From Roseateles terrae (GTDB taxonomy: Bacteria; Pseudomonadota; Gammaproteobacteria; Burkholderiales; Burkholderiaceae_C), in NCBI RefSeq assembly GCF_014192155.1, contig NZ_JACHXO010000010.1, positions 124,001-188,000 of the forward strand: a stretch of 64,000 nt of DNA, given 5' to 3'. Below the pieces are notes generated by a model. That model ran no database searches. It saw only the letters and a program-made list of their open reading frames with translations, and had not been told where the DNA came from. Positions 16,615 to 25,449 of this stretch are shown in pieces (position 1 is the first letter of the stretch; each line of letters begins with the position of its first letter). The position numbers and the translations under genes were made by a program.

Positions 16615-19600
16615 ATGACGTCGCCCTCCGCGGACCGCCCCGCGGCTCCCCGCCCCTCTCTGGATCTGTCCGCCGCCGCGCAGGCGACGGGCAGCTCCCC
16701 GCCGCAGCTGTCGCCATTGCCGCAGTTGCCGGACTATGCCGAGCTGCGCTGCATCAGCAACTTCAGTTTCCTGAAGGGGGCCAGCTGGCCTGAAGAACTG
16801 GTGGAGCGGGCCAAGGCGCTGGGTTATCAGGCGCTGGCGCTGACCGATGAATGCAGCATGGCCGGCATGGTCCGGGCCCACACCGCCGCCAAGGAGCACG
16901 GGCTGCGCCTGCTGGTGGGCAGCCAGTTCGAGATCCAGGATGCCCCCTGCGACTTCACCCTGGTGGTGCTGGCCTGCAACCTCAACGGCTACGGCAATCT
17001 CTGTCAGCTGATCTCCCGCCTGCGCCGCAACAGCGACAAAGGCACCTACCGCTGCAGCCTGCATGACATCGGCCCGCAGGACCTGGACGACTGCGTGGTG
17101 GTGGCCTGCCCCGACCGCTTTGCGCAGCCGCAGCCGCTGATGGCGCTGGCGCGCTGGCTGCTGTCGCGTTTCATGGGGCGCTGCTGGCTGGGCGTGGACC
17201 AGTTGCAGCGCAGTGACGATGAAATCCGTCTGCTGCGGCTGCGCGAACTCAGCGCACTCACCGAGATTCCGCTGGTGGCGATGGGCAATGTGACGATGCA
17301 TGTGCGCAGCCGCAAGCCGCTGCAGGATGTCCTGACCGCCACGCGTCTGTGCAAGCCGCTGACCGAATGCGGCCAGGCCCTGGAGCGCAATGCGGAGCGC
17401 CATCTGCGGGCACGGGCGCGCCTGGGCATCACCTTTGCGCCGGACCTGCTGGCCGAGACCCTGCAGGTGGCGGCCCGCTGCGACTTCAGCCTGGACGAAC
17501 TGCGCTACCGCTATCCCAGCGAAGTGGTGCCGGACGGCGAAACCCCGGCCTCGCATCTGCGCCGCCTCACCTACGAAGGCGCAGGACGCCGATGGCCACA
17601 GGGCATTCCCGCGTCCGTCAGCGAGCAGATCGAGAAGGAGCTGACGCTCATCGAAGAGCTGCAGTACGAGCACTACTTCCTCACCGTGGCGGACATCGTC
17701 GACTTCGCCCGCTCCCAAGGCATCCTCTGCCAGGGCCGGGGCAGCGCCGCGAACTCGGTGGTCTGCTATTGCACTGGCGTGACCGAGGTGGACCCGGCCC
17801 GCATGCAGGTGCTCTTCGAGCGTTTCATCAGCAAGGAACGCAACGAGCCGCCGGACATCGACATCGACTTCGAACATGAGCGCCGCGAAGAGGTCATCCA
17901 GTACCTCTACCGCAAATACACCCGGGACCGCGCCGCGCTGGCGGCGGTGGTCATCTCCTACCGCGTCAAGAGCGCGCTGCGCGATGTGGGCAAGGCCCTG
18001 GGCTTCGACCCGGAAGCGCTGGATGCGCTGTGCAGCAACCACCAGTGGTGGGACGGCATGGAGATCGATGCGGCACGGCTCGCGGAGGTCGGGCTGGACA
18101 TGCAGCAACTGGCGGTGCGCCAGCTGCTGGACCTCACCCGCACGCTGCTGGGTTTTCCGCGGCATCTCTCGCAGCATCCGGGCGGCTTCGTGCTGACACA
18201 TGGACCGCTGACCCGCATGGTGCCGGTGGAAAACGCCTCCATGCCGGACCGCACCGTCATCGAATGGGACAAGGACGACCTCGATGCGGTCGGCCTGCTC
18301 AAGGTGGACGTGCTGGGCCTGGGCATGCTGACGGCGCTGCGCAAGACGCTGGCGCTGATCAGCGAGCGGGATGGTGATGTCTTCGGCGTGCAGGACATTC
18401 CTGCGGAGGACCGCAAGACCTACGACATGATCTCGCGGGCGGAGACCATCGGCGTCTTTCAGATCGAGAGCCGTGCGCAGCGCAGCATGCTGCCGCGGCT
18501 GAGGCCCCAGTGCTTCTACGATCTGGTTGTTGAAGTGGCGATCGTCCGTCCCGGCCCCATCCAGGGCGGCATGGTGCATCCCTACCTGAAGCGGCGGCAG
18601 CAGCAGGAACCAGTGGTGTATCCCAGCGAAGCCTTGAAGGTCGTGCTGGAGCGCACGCTGGGCGTGCCGGTGTTCCAGGAGCAGGTGATGCAGATTGCCA
18701 TGGTGGCGGCCGGCTTTACCGGCGGCGAGGCGGATGGTCTGCGTCGCTCGATGGCGGCCTGGAAACGCAAGGGCGGCCTGCAGAAGTACTACGACAAGAT
18801 CGTGCAGGGCATGACCTCGCGCGGCTATGAACTGGCCTTTGCGCAGGCGATCTTCGAGCAGATCAAGGGCTTCTCGGAATACGGCTTTCCGGAATCGCAT
18901 GCGGCCTCGTTTGCGCTGCTGGTCTACAGCAGCTGCTGGCTCAAATGCCATCGACCGACCGAGTTCCTCGCCGGCATGCTGAACTCGCAGCCGCTGGGGT
19001 TCTACTCGCCCAGCCAGCTGGTGCAGGATGCCCGGCGCAATGGGGTGGTGGTGCTGCCGCCCGACGTGATGTTCAGCGACTGGGACTGCACGCTGGAGCC
19101 CTGTGCATTCAGCCGCGCGGCGGATGCAGGCGGCGGGGATCGCGGCCTGGTTCGTGCGCCGATGGCGGTGCGCCTGGGGCTGCGTCTGGTGAAGGGGCTG
19201 CAGAAGGCTTCGGCCGACCAGATCCAGCGCGCCCGTGCGGAGGCGCCGTTTGACGATGCGGAAGATGTGGCGCGCCGGGCGGGTCTCAATCAGCAGCAGA
19301 TGACGATGCTGGCGTCGGGCGATGCGCTGGCCAGCCTCAGCGGGCATCGGCGCCAGCAGATGTGGGACGCCGCGGCGCAGCACGCGCCGCCACCGCTGCT
19401 GCGATCGGCGCCGGTGCAGGAGGATTTTCTGGAGCTGCCGCAGGCGCCCGAAGGCGAGGACATCGTCTTCGACTATGCGTCGCTGGGCCTGACGCTGCGC
19501 AGCCATCCCCTGGCGCTGCTGCGCCCGCTGCTCAAGGAGCGTCGGCTCATGACGGCAGAAGAGCTGGACGCGTCACCGGACGGGCGGGTGGTGCGCGGAT

Positions 19601-19866
19601 GCGGCATCGTTACCGTCAAGCAGCAGCCGGCCACGGCCAAGGGCACCATCTTTATTTCGCTGGAAGACGAGACGGGCGATGTGCAGGTCATCGTGCATCA
19701 GAAGCTGTGGCAGCGGCAGCGTCAGGTGATGCTGCATGCACGGCTGCTGGCGGTGCGGGGGCAATGGCAGCGCAAGGGTGAGGTCCGCAACCTCATCGCC
19801 GGTCATCTGGAAGACCTGACGCCTTTACTGGGGCGTCTGCAGACCGAGAGCCGGGACTTTCATTGA
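16615..19866 (+). CDS. dnaE2: DnaE2 (ImuC), error-prone DNA polymerase III alpha
   Basis: Error-prone C-family polymerase of 1083 aa, the catalytic unit of SOS mutagenesis. The PHP domain begins at about residue 42 (YAELRCISNFSFLKGASWPEELVERA). Catalytic aspartates Asp414, Asp416 and Asp418 lie in PPDIDIDFEHERREEV. The finger/helix-hairpin region follows, with an OB fold near the C-terminus (VRGCGIVTVKQQPATAKG). The first 40 residues are Pro/Ala-rich. The stop overlaps the convergent hydrolase gene by 42 bases. Confidence 0.97.
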   Translation: MTSPSADRPAAPRPSLDLSAAAQATGSSPPQLSPLPQLPDYAELRCISNFSFLKGASWPEELVERAKALGYQALALTDECSMAGMVRAHTAAKEHGLRLLVGSQFEIQDAPCDFTLVVLACNLNGYGNLCQLISRLRRNSDKGTYRCSLHDIGPQDLDDCVVVACPDRFAQPQPLMALARWLLSRFMGRCWLGVDQLQRSDDEIRLLRLRELSALTEIPLVAMGNVTMHVRSRKPLQDVLTATRLCKPLTECGQALERNAERHLRARARLGITFAPDLLAETLQVAARCDFSLDELRYRYPSEVVPDGETPASHLRRLTYEGAGRRWPQGIPASVSEQIEKELTLIEELQYEHYFLTVADIVDFARSQGILCQGRGSAANSVVCYCTGVTEVDPARMQVLFERFISKERNEPPDIDIDFEHERREEVIQYLYRKYTRDRAALAAVVISYRVKSALRDVGKALGFDPEALDALCSNHQWWDGMEIDAARLAEVGLDMQQLAVRQLLDLTRTLLGFPRHLSQHPGGFVLTHGPLTRMVPVENASMPDRTVIEWDKDDLDAVGLLKVDVLGLGMLTALRKTLALISERDGDVFGVQDIPAEDRKTYDMISRAETIGVFQIESRAQRSMLPRLRPQCFYDLVVEVAIVRPGPIQGGMVHPYLKRRQQQEPVVYPSEALKVVLERTLGVPVFQEQVMQIAMVAAGFTGGEADGLRRSMAAWKRKGGLQKYYDKIVQGMTSRGYELAFAQAIFEQIKGFSEYGFPESHAASFALLVYSSCWLKCHRPTEFLAGMLNSQPLGFYSPSQLVQDARRNGVVVLPPDVMFSDWDCTLEPCAFSRAADAGGGDRGLVRAPMAVRLGLRLVKGLQKASADQIQRARAEAPFDDAEDVARRAGLNQQQMTMLASGDALASLSGHRRQQMWDAAAQHAPPPLLRSAPVQEDFLELPQAPEGEDIVFDYASLGLTLRSHPLALLRPLLKERRLMTAEELDASPDGRVVRGCGIVTVKQQPATAKGTIFISLEDETGDVQVIVHQKLWQRQRQVMLHARLLAVRGQWQRKGEVRNLIAGHLEDLTPLLGRLQTESRDFH

Positions 19867-20595
19867 GGCGGCCTGCCACGGCATCCAGGCCTCCGGCGCC
19901 TGGGCGAGGCGGTCCGCGATGATGCCGAGCACGGCGGGATTCCAGCACAGGCCGCAGTGGCTGCTGTCCACTTCCACATTCTCGATCGAGTCGTGGTCTG
20001 CAGGCTGCAGGCAGGCTTCCCAGGCCACCACGCCGTCACTGCGGCTGTGGATGGCGGTCAGCGGCTGCGGCGGTGCGGTCATCAGGCGCTGCTTGAATCC
20101 GGGTTCCAGCACCGGCAGCGCGCCGCTCAACAGACGGTAGAGCAGGCTCACATTCGTTTGTGCGGCCTCACCGGTGATCGGCGTGCCGATGGTGATCACC
20201 TGACGGATGGGCACCGACATGCGCTTGGCAATCTCGCGCGCATAGATGCCACCGAGGCTCCAGCCGATCAGCGTGATGCCGCCTTCGTGGTCACCGTAGC
20301 GCGCTTCGACTTCATCGGCGAGTGCGTCGATCCAGGCGTCGATATCGCCGCTGGGGCCGGTGTTCAGGCCCCGACCCCAATCGCGCGCGTCATAGCCGAG
20401 CCTGCGGCAGAACTCCAGCAGCGGCGAGACGGTCTGCGCATCGGCCGCGAGGCCGGGGAACACCACAACGGGATGTCCGTCTCCGGCTTCGAAGCGGCTG
20501 TGGTCCATCAGACGGCAACTGGCGTATTCAAAGGCCGCGCGAAACGGCTCGATGCCCAGGAGTGTCCAGGACGGGGACAGGATGGCTGAATTCAT
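19825..20595 (-). CDS. Alpha/beta hydrolase, lipase-like
   Basis: A 256-aa hydrolase fold. The oxyanion region is HPVVVFPGLAADAQT and the nucleophile elbow is GWSLGG (LIGWSLGGIYAREIAKR). A late SSHCGLCWNP block carries the probable catalytic His, and the acid may be in SRSDGVVAWE. There is no signal peptide, so it is probably cytoplasmic; the substrate is unknown. The 3' end runs 42 bases into dnaE2 on the opposite strand. Confidence 0.87.
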   Translation of the reverse strand: MNSAILSPSWTLLGIEPFRAAFEYASCRLMDHSRFEAGDGHPVVVFPGLAADAQTVSPLLEFCRRLGYDARDWGRGLNTGPSGDIDAWIDALADEVEARYGDHEGGITLIGWSLGGIYAREIAKRMSVPIRQVITIGTPITGEAAQTNVSLLYRLLSGALPVLEPGFKQRLMTAPPQPLTAIHSRSDGVVAWEACLQPADHDSIENVEVDSSHCGLCWNPAVLGIIADRLAQAPEAWMPWQAASMKVPALGLQTPQ

Positions 20596-20677
20596 GATGC
20601 ACGGACCCCGAATCTCTATTGGGTCCGATGTTCAGGCCCACCCCCGCCCCTGAGAACCCCCTCAACGCCTTCAAAAC

Positions 20678-20710
20678 AGGTCGGACGTGACCTACACCAC
20701 GTCCGAACCT
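20678..20710 (-). terminator. Hairpin terminator after the 23-residue membrane peptide
   Basis: AGGTCGGACGTG and CACGTCCGAACCT form a 12-bp stem with one bulged base and an 8-base loop. On the minus strand it is followed by GTTTTG. It lies 8 bases after the stop of the small peptide gene, which supports that gene as part of a real transcription unit. Confidence 0.7.
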
Positions 20711-20718
20711 GCGGCGCA

Positions 20719-20790
20719 TCATCGGAACAGGGCAATCAGGATGATGATGGGAATGGGCACACCGAGCATGTAGAGAAGAATGGATCGCAT
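20719..20790 (-). CDS. 23-residue membrane peptide
   Basis: A very small frame beginning MRSILLYMLGVPIPIIILIA and ending LFR. Apart from the ends it is one hydrophobic helix interrupted by GVPIP. Its ATG is preceded by GGAGA five bases upstream, and a hairpin terminator follows the stop by 8 bases. It lies 24 bases downstream of the PhnA-like gene on the same strand, so they are probably cotranscribed. I recall very similar short peptides in other proteobacteria but cannot confirm this here. Function unknown. Confidence 0.7.
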   Translation of the reverse strand: MRSILLYMLGVPIPIIILIALFR

Positions 20791-20814
20791 GAGAGTCTCC
20801 GGTGGTGAGGGGAA

Positions 20815-21927
20815 TCAATCGTTCAGATCGCGCTGACGGCCGCCGATAGTGGCCAGCCAGCTGGCGGTGAAGGCACCGATCAGCAGGGCCACGAACATCC
20901 ACAGGGCGGCCTGCATGGCGGCTTTTCGGGCGGTGTCGGCGGCATCGCGGGCGCGGGTTTCGGCGGCTTGCGCATCGGTGCGCGCACGCTGCAGCAGTTC
21001 ATTCACGCGACGCTCTGCATCGGCCTGGCTCAGCCCGGTCCGCTGCGCCACCAGGGCGCCGGCCTGCCGCTGGTCTTCCGGCGACAGCGTGCCGCCCTGG
21101 CGCCATGCATGCATCACGAGACGACTCAGCTCCGGCAGCAGCTGGGCGGTGCCGACATCCGGCTGCGTACGCAGCGTGGCGGGATTGGCGCCGTTCAGGC
21201 CCGCGGCGTTGGCCGTGCCGCCTGTGCTGCCCGCGTTGCTTGACATGGCGGTGCTGCCAGCGCTTCCTGCCGCGCCAGCAGTCGTCGCAGTAGCTGCAGG
21301 GTCGCGGCGCATCATCGCATCCAGGTAGTAGCCGAGGTCAAAACCAGTGGCATCCCGCAGGCCGGACTCCATGCCGCCGTCACGACTGCTGCCCATCATG
21401 GCGCCGCCGCTGCCGTCACGACCGGCCCCACTCATGGCGCCAGCGCCTGCGGCACCTGCCGCGGCGACGGTGCCGCCGGCCACGGTCGAGGCCGCCTTCA
21501 CGCCGGCACCGAGGATGCCGCTGATCGTTGCGCCGAGCAGCGCTGCAGTGAACAGCGTTGCCACGGCCCAGCTCAGCAGGCCGTGGGCGGTATCGCGGAA
21601 GTGCACTTCATCGACATGGGTGTCGCGCCAGCGGGTGCGCAGCCGACCGGCGAGATAGCCGCCGAGGCCGGAGGCGGCCAACTGCGTCAGGGCGAGCCAC
21701 ACGATGCCGGTCACGCCGATCGTCTGTGCCTGCGCGCCTTCGCCGGACCACGGTGACATGGCCGCCAGGCCCAGGCCGGTGCCCAGCACCAGCAGGATCA
21801 ACGACAGTGCGGCGGCCGCCGCGGCCCCGGCGAGCACCGAGGCCCACGACACGGCCGACCATGTTCCGCTACTGGCAGAACGCAGTGCGCCGGCCTCGCT
21901 GCTATACCAGGCTTCATTCGCCACCAT
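20815..21927 (-). CDS. PhnA-like membrane protein
   Basis: A 370-aa protein of the type annotated as PhnA-like; function unknown. The N-terminal half has three hydrophobic spans (VLAGAAAAAALSLILLVLGTGLGLAAMSPWSGE; VTGIVWLALTQLAASGLGGYLAGRL; LLSWAVATLFTAALLGATI). A Gly/Ala/Ser/Met-rich low-complexity stretch follows (about 150-260). Then comes a charged coiled-coil-like helix (QADAERRVNELLQRARTDAQ) and a last membrane span. AAGGAG stands 8 bases before the ATG at 21927. Most of the open frame upstream of it is not protein-like. Confidence 0.85.
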   Translation of the reverse strand: MVANEAWYSSEAGALRSASSGTWSAVSWASVLAGAAAAAALSLILLVLGTGLGLAAMSPWSGEGAQAQTIGVTGIVWLALTQLAASGLGGYLAGRLRTRWRDTHVDEVHFRDTAHGLLSWAVATLFTAALLGATISGILGAGVKAASTVAGGTVAAAGAAGAGAMSGAGRDGSGGAMMGSSRDGGMESGLRDATGFDLGYYLDAMMRRDPAATATTAGAAGSAGSTAMSSNAGSTGGTANAAGLNGANPATLRTQPDVGTAQLLPELSRLVMHAWRQGGTLSPEDQRQAGALVAQRTGLSQADAERRVNELLQRARTDAQAAETRARDAADTARKAAMQAALWMFVALLIGAFTASWLATIGGRQRDLND

Positions 21928-22024
21928 GATGGGTCTCCTTGAGGTGATGGCTGCAACAGGCAAGCCGCGCACCCAAAGCGCCGCTTCGTCAAATCCTGGG
22001 GACTTCACCGTGAGCGCCCTTCGC

Positions 22025-22082
22025 CCCAAAGGAGCCGCAAGGGCTGCAAGAGCCGTAAGCGCCGCCAGGGCCCAAAGGAGCC
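22025..22082. repeat. Pair of 12-bp direct repeats
   Basis: CCCAAAGGAGCC occurs at 22025-22036 and at 22071-22082 in the 275-base divergent gap upstream of the PhnA-like gene. The sequence between is rich in GCC/GCG. No protein or RNA gene is evident here. Confidence 0.7.
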
Positions 22083-22202
22083 ACCCCTTCCCAATGCGCC
22101 GCCCAGCGCATGGCCCTGCACACACACTGCCGCGTTCCCGCAGCGCCCGCCCGGCGCGCCGCCCTGTGTACGGAGGCACACACTCAGGCGCACAATCGCC
22201 GC

Positions 22203-22571
22203 ATGCCGACCGCCTTCGTCTACCTGAAGTTGCCCACTCGTCACCTCCCGGCGGACCATCGCCTGGAGGATCGCATTGATCAGGCCTTGCGGGATGCGGG
22301 CCTGGGCACGGTGCTTGGCTGGGGCAGCTCGCTGGGCGATGCGCCGCCGGGTCAGATGCGGCCCCTGGCCTTTCTGCGCATCGACATTGAAGCGGAGAAT
22401 CTGGACGGTGCACGCCAGCTGCTGCGTCCGTTTCTGCAGCGTGTGGACATTCCTGCAGGCACGGAGTTGCATTTCACGCGTGGTCACCAGCCGCTGCAGG
22501 ATTTTTTCGACGGCACGGACTGGCGGTTGGAACAAATGGTCCCAGGTGCCAAGCGCAGCCTTCAGCGCTGA
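22203..22571 (+). CDS. Hypothetical protein, small soluble alpha/beta
   Basis: A 122-residue protein from the ATG at 22203 (MPTAFVYLKLPTRHLPADH). It reads like a compact alpha/beta fold: a first strand, helix RIDQALRDAGLG, strand TVLGWGSSLG, then PLAFLRIDIEAENLDGARQLLRPFLQRVDIPAGTELHF. No signal peptide, membrane segment or known motif is seen. Upstream in-frame codons exist, but their translation is Cys/Arg/His-rich and improbable. Confidence 0.75.
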   Translation: MPTAFVYLKLPTRHLPADHRLEDRIDQALRDAGLGTVLGWGSSLGDAPPGQMRPLAFLRIDIEAENLDGARQLLRPFLQRVDIPAGTELHFTRGHQPLQDFFDGTDWRLEQMVPGAKRSLQR

Positions 22572-22701
22572 CCTTCATCAATGAAGAGCTTCGGCCCATC
22601 GGCCATCACCCGTGGGTCTTGATGGGGGAGGACGGGCATGGCCAATTCCCATCACTGTTTCCAGACCTCGGTCCTGCGCCCCTGTATGCAGTGCTCGGTG
22701 G

Positions 22702-22799
22702 GGAAAGGGAGGAGCCAGGTGCCATTTGCGGAAGTCAAGGAGGAGACCGCGAAGCGGGCGGGGGACATGAAGCAAATGGTGCCTGGCTCCTTCCTTTCC
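22702..22799. repeat. REP-like inverted repeat with 28-bp arms
   Basis: The arm at 22702-22729 (core GGAGCCAGGTGCCATTTGC) is matched in inverse by 22772-22799 (core GCAAATGGTGCCTGGCTCC), with about three mismatches over 28 bp and a 42-base spacer. The GTGCCTGGCTCC core resembles dispersed REP/BIME-type palindromes of many proteobacteria. Only this one copy was noticed in the window. Confidence 0.85.
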
Positions 22800-22842
22800 A
22801 ACGCGGACCTCAACAACTGCCAGTCGCAGAAGGGCAAATGCG

Positions 22843-22874
22843 CAAAAGCTCAAAAGCTCAAAAGCTCAAAAGCC
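22843..22874. repeat. 8-bp tandem repeat
   Basis: CAAAAGCT is repeated three times, followed by CAAAAGCC. It is non-coding and lies 68 bases before the next gene. Confidence 0.9.
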
Positions 22875-22941
22875 CCAACGTAACGCCCGTTACCCGCATC
22901 CCTCCGATCCCGCAGAATCAGGCAAGCACAATCCGTCGCCA

Positions 22942-24399
22942 ATGCCTCCCCCCAAGTCCCCCACCCAGATTCATGTCGAGCTGCACCCCGGCGGCATTCG
23001 CATCGGCCCGAATGAGCCCCTCCTGCGCAGCCGCCTGCTCCCCCGCCTGATCGCCGCCCTGCTGCAGGCGCATGAAGACGGCCTGGCCCGCCGAGACAGC
23101 CCGTGCAGCCGCGCCGAACTCTGCGCCCGCATGGCCGGCATGGCCGAGCTTCACCGCACCCAGGTCTGGCGCGCCATGGCGCAGCTGGCTCAAACGCCGC
23201 TGGCGCCGCTCATTGCCGCCCACACCCCCAGCGGGGGCCCTTTCTGGCTGCAGGACGCGACCTTCACCCGCTGCCGCTTTGTCCTGGACACCGGGGCTCC
23301 CGCCCAAGGCGCCGCCCTGGCTGACTGGCTCGGCCAACGCCCCGCCACCCATCTCCCGGCCGCCACCGCGCTGCTTCCCTGGTCCTACACCGAAGCCCTC
23401 GCCCGCGCCGACCACCTGCTGGACCGCGGTGAGCTCTATCCTGCGCGCCTCGCCCTCCAGCAGGCCGAACCGCAGCTCCCCGCCGACGATCCCCTCGCTG
23501 CCGCAGCGCTTGGCTGGCGCCGTGCCCGCATTGCCCGCCGCCTGGGCGACTGGGGCGCTCTTCAGGACGAACTTCGCGACCTCTCCCACACGCTCAACGA
23601 CACCCGACTCGCTGCGCCGGAGCGCCAGCAGCTCCAGGCCCGCATCGCCATCCTGGCCGCCTGGCACTGGTATGGGAGTCTCGGCCAACCCTCAGCGGCG
23701 CTCGCGCGACTTGACGACGTCCCGCCCGCCGCCCTCGCCTTCGACCCCACGCTGCGCTGCGACCACGGCAACCTGCGCGGCATCGCCCTGCGCGAGCTTG
23801 CCCTGGCCCAATCCGACGCGGCACTCGCCAGCGCCTCCGTCGCGGCCCTGGGTGATGCGCTGCGCAGCGCCTCCCTCGCCGGCCTGCCGGATGCCTTGCA
23901 GATCTGCGCCGCCAACCTCTCCCACGGCATCGGCCAGCTCGCCCATGCCGGTCTGCTCGGCGACGCCGCCAGCCTGGAGGAGGCACTGCGCTGGCTGCTC
24001 CTGAGTGACGTCATCTGCACCCGATGGCAGCTGGGCCGTAGCTCGCTGCTCAACACCATCTTCCTGCTGCGGTTGTGTGGCCTTGGCGGCTGGCGCTTCT
24101 CCACCGTGCGTCGCATGGCCGAGGCGGCCGGCCAGCCGCTTCAGGCCGACTCCTACGCCGCCCTCGCCGCCCAGCGATGGGAAGCCTGCCGCGGCCGACA
24201 GTCGCAGATCCCGGCCGACCAGCGCTGCGCGTTCCTCCTGCTGTGGGCCCGCCACGCCGCCGCCGAATGCGACAGCTTCACCGCCGCAGACCTCATCCGC
24301 CAGGCGCGACTGCAAGCCCGCAAACTGCGCGACCCACAAGCCCGCCAGCGCTACCTCGACGAGGCGGCCGCGCTCAGCCAGCAAGCGCAACGCGCGTAA
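22942..24399 (+). CDS. Unknown protein with possible N-terminal winged helix and helical repeats
   Basis: A 485-residue protein that I cannot assign to a named family. Residues 1-115 (IHVELHPGGIRIGPNEPLL, LARRDSPCSRAELCARMAG, THRTQVWRAM-like HRTQVWRAMAQLAQ) look like an N-terminal DNA-binding winged helix. From about residue 145 it consists of Ala/Leu-rich helix pairs like tetratricopeptide repeats (YTEALARADHLLDRGELYPARLAL). There is no signal peptide or membrane segment. It ends 75 bases before the beta-lactamase gene on the same strand. A regulatory role there is inference. Confidence 0.7.
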   Translation: MPPPKSPTQIHVELHPGGIRIGPNEPLLRSRLLPRLIAALLQAHEDGLARRDSPCSRAELCARMAGMAELHRTQVWRAMAQLAQTPLAPLIAAHTPSGGPFWLQDATFTRCRFVLDTGAPAQGAALADWLGQRPATHLPAATALLPWSYTEALARADHLLDRGELYPARLALQQAEPQLPADDPLAAAALGWRRARIARRLGDWGALQDELRDLSHTLNDTRLAAPERQQLQARIAILAAWHWYGSLGQPSAALARLDDVPPAALAFDPTLRCDHGNLRGIALRELALAQSDAALASASVAALGDALRSASLAGLPDALQICAANLSHGIGQLAHAGLLGDAASLEEALRWLLLSDVICTRWQLGRSSLLNTIFLLRLCGLGGWRFSTVRRMAEAAGQPLQADSYAALAAQRWEACRGRQSQIPADQRCAFLLLWARHAAAECDSFTAADLIRQARLQARKLRDPQARQRYLDEAAALSQQAQRA

Positions 24400-24474
24400 C
24401 CGCAGATCAGCCCCCGACCGGGCCATCGCGAAGGAACACTGCGGCTCTCATCGACACCTCACAGGGAGCCCCTC

Positions 24475-25449
24475 ATGAACACTGACGCCCAGACGTTCAC
24501 ACCGTCGCCGACCCCTTCATCCACTGCTGACGCCGCGCGGGCCACACAGGTCCCGCGTCGCAGCACCTTCCCCCTGCTTGCCCTCACCGCAGCGCTGACC
24601 TTCGGTCCGATCTTCGTCGCCCTCACCGGTTGCAAGGCTGCCAGCGCCCAGACCTTCGCGGCGAGCGCGCCCACCGTAGCGGTCACACCCGCGGCGAGCT
24701 CCGACCATCGCGAACGCTGGACCACCCGTCCCGAACTCCAGCGCCACTTCGACGCGCTCAACACCCGCGGCACCCTGGTCCTGATGGACTCGGCGTCTTA
24801 TCAATGGATGGCCTCGGACGCCGCCCGTGCTTACATGCCGTACCTCCCGGCTTCTACCTTCAAGATCCCCATGTCCCTCATCGCCCTGGAGACCCGCGCA
24901 GCCCAGGACGAAAACACCCGCTTCGCCTGGGATGGCCAGCAACGCCGCCTGCGCGACTGGAACCAGGACCAGACCCTCGCCAGCGCCTACAAGGTGTCCG
25001 CCGTCTGGGTCTTCCAGCGCCTGGCCCGCACCGTCGGCCAGCCCACCGTGCAGCAGTTCCTCTACGACTTCCGCTACGGCAATGCCAAGGCCGGCCCGGT
25101 GGGCGACACCTTCTGGCTGGAGGGAGACCTGCGCATCAGCGCGGTCGGGCAGATCGAATTTCTGCGCCGCCTGCATGACCGCCAGCTGCCGCTGTCCGAT
25201 GCCACCTATGCCACCGCCCGCCAGGTGATGCGCCGCGACACCGGCCCAGGCTGGACCCTGTATGCCAAGACCGGCTGGGGGGATGCAACCACACCGGCGG
25301 TCGGTTGGTTCGTCGGCTGGCTGGAGCGGGAGCGCGATCCGCGCCCGGTCTACTTTGCCCTCAACATGGACATGCTGCACGACGAGCTCGGCCCGCAGCG
25401 CGAGAGGGTCGTGAAGGACAGTCTGCGCGCACTCGGCTACCTGGACTGA
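24475..25449 (+). CDS. Class D (OXA-type) beta-lactamase, putative lipoprotein
   Basis: Serine beta-lactamase of 324 aa. All class D motifs are visible: S127-T-F-K130 (PASTFKIP), S175-A-V177, Y201-G-N203, and K265-T-G267 (YAKTGWG). The class D Trp is in DTFWLEGDL. A 30-residue Thr/Pro/Ser/Ala extension precedes the hydrophobic signal, which ends LTGC at Cys53, a good lipobox, so the enzyme may be lipid-anchored. Cleavage by signal peptidase I after ASA is the alternative. AGGGAG stands before the only plausible ATG. The spectrum cannot be read from sequence. Confidence 0.93.
   Translation: MNTDAQTFTPSPTPSSTADAARATQVPRRSTFPLLALTAALTFGPIFVALTGCKAASAQTFAASAPTVAVTPAASSDHRERWTTRPELQRHFDALNTRGTLVLMDSASYQWMASDAARAYMPYLPASTFKIPMSLIALETRAAQDENTRFAWDGQQRRLRDWNQDQTLASAYKVSAVWVFQRLARTVGQPTVQQFLYDFRYGNAKAGPVGDTFWLEGDLRISAVGQIEFLRRLHDRQLPLSDATYATARQVMRRDTGPGWTLYAKTGWGDATTPAVGWFVGWLERERDPRPVYFALNMDMLHDELGPQRERVVKDSLRALGYLD

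Larger units (their letters stand above)
22572..22941. other. Intergenic region with inverted and tandem repeats
   Basis: 370 bases without a convincing gene. They hold a pair of 28-bp inverted arms (22702-22799) and an 8-bp tandem repeat (22843-22874), listed separately. Short open frames across the arms are Cys- and Arg-rich and not protein-like. Confidence 0.7.

Noticed and set aside
15013-19506. Very long open frame on the minus strand opposite imuB and dnaE2
   Set aside because: Its translation is His/Gln/Arg/Ala-rich without domains. It is the antisense shadow of GC-rich codons in imuB-dnaE2, whose proteins carry clear family motifs.
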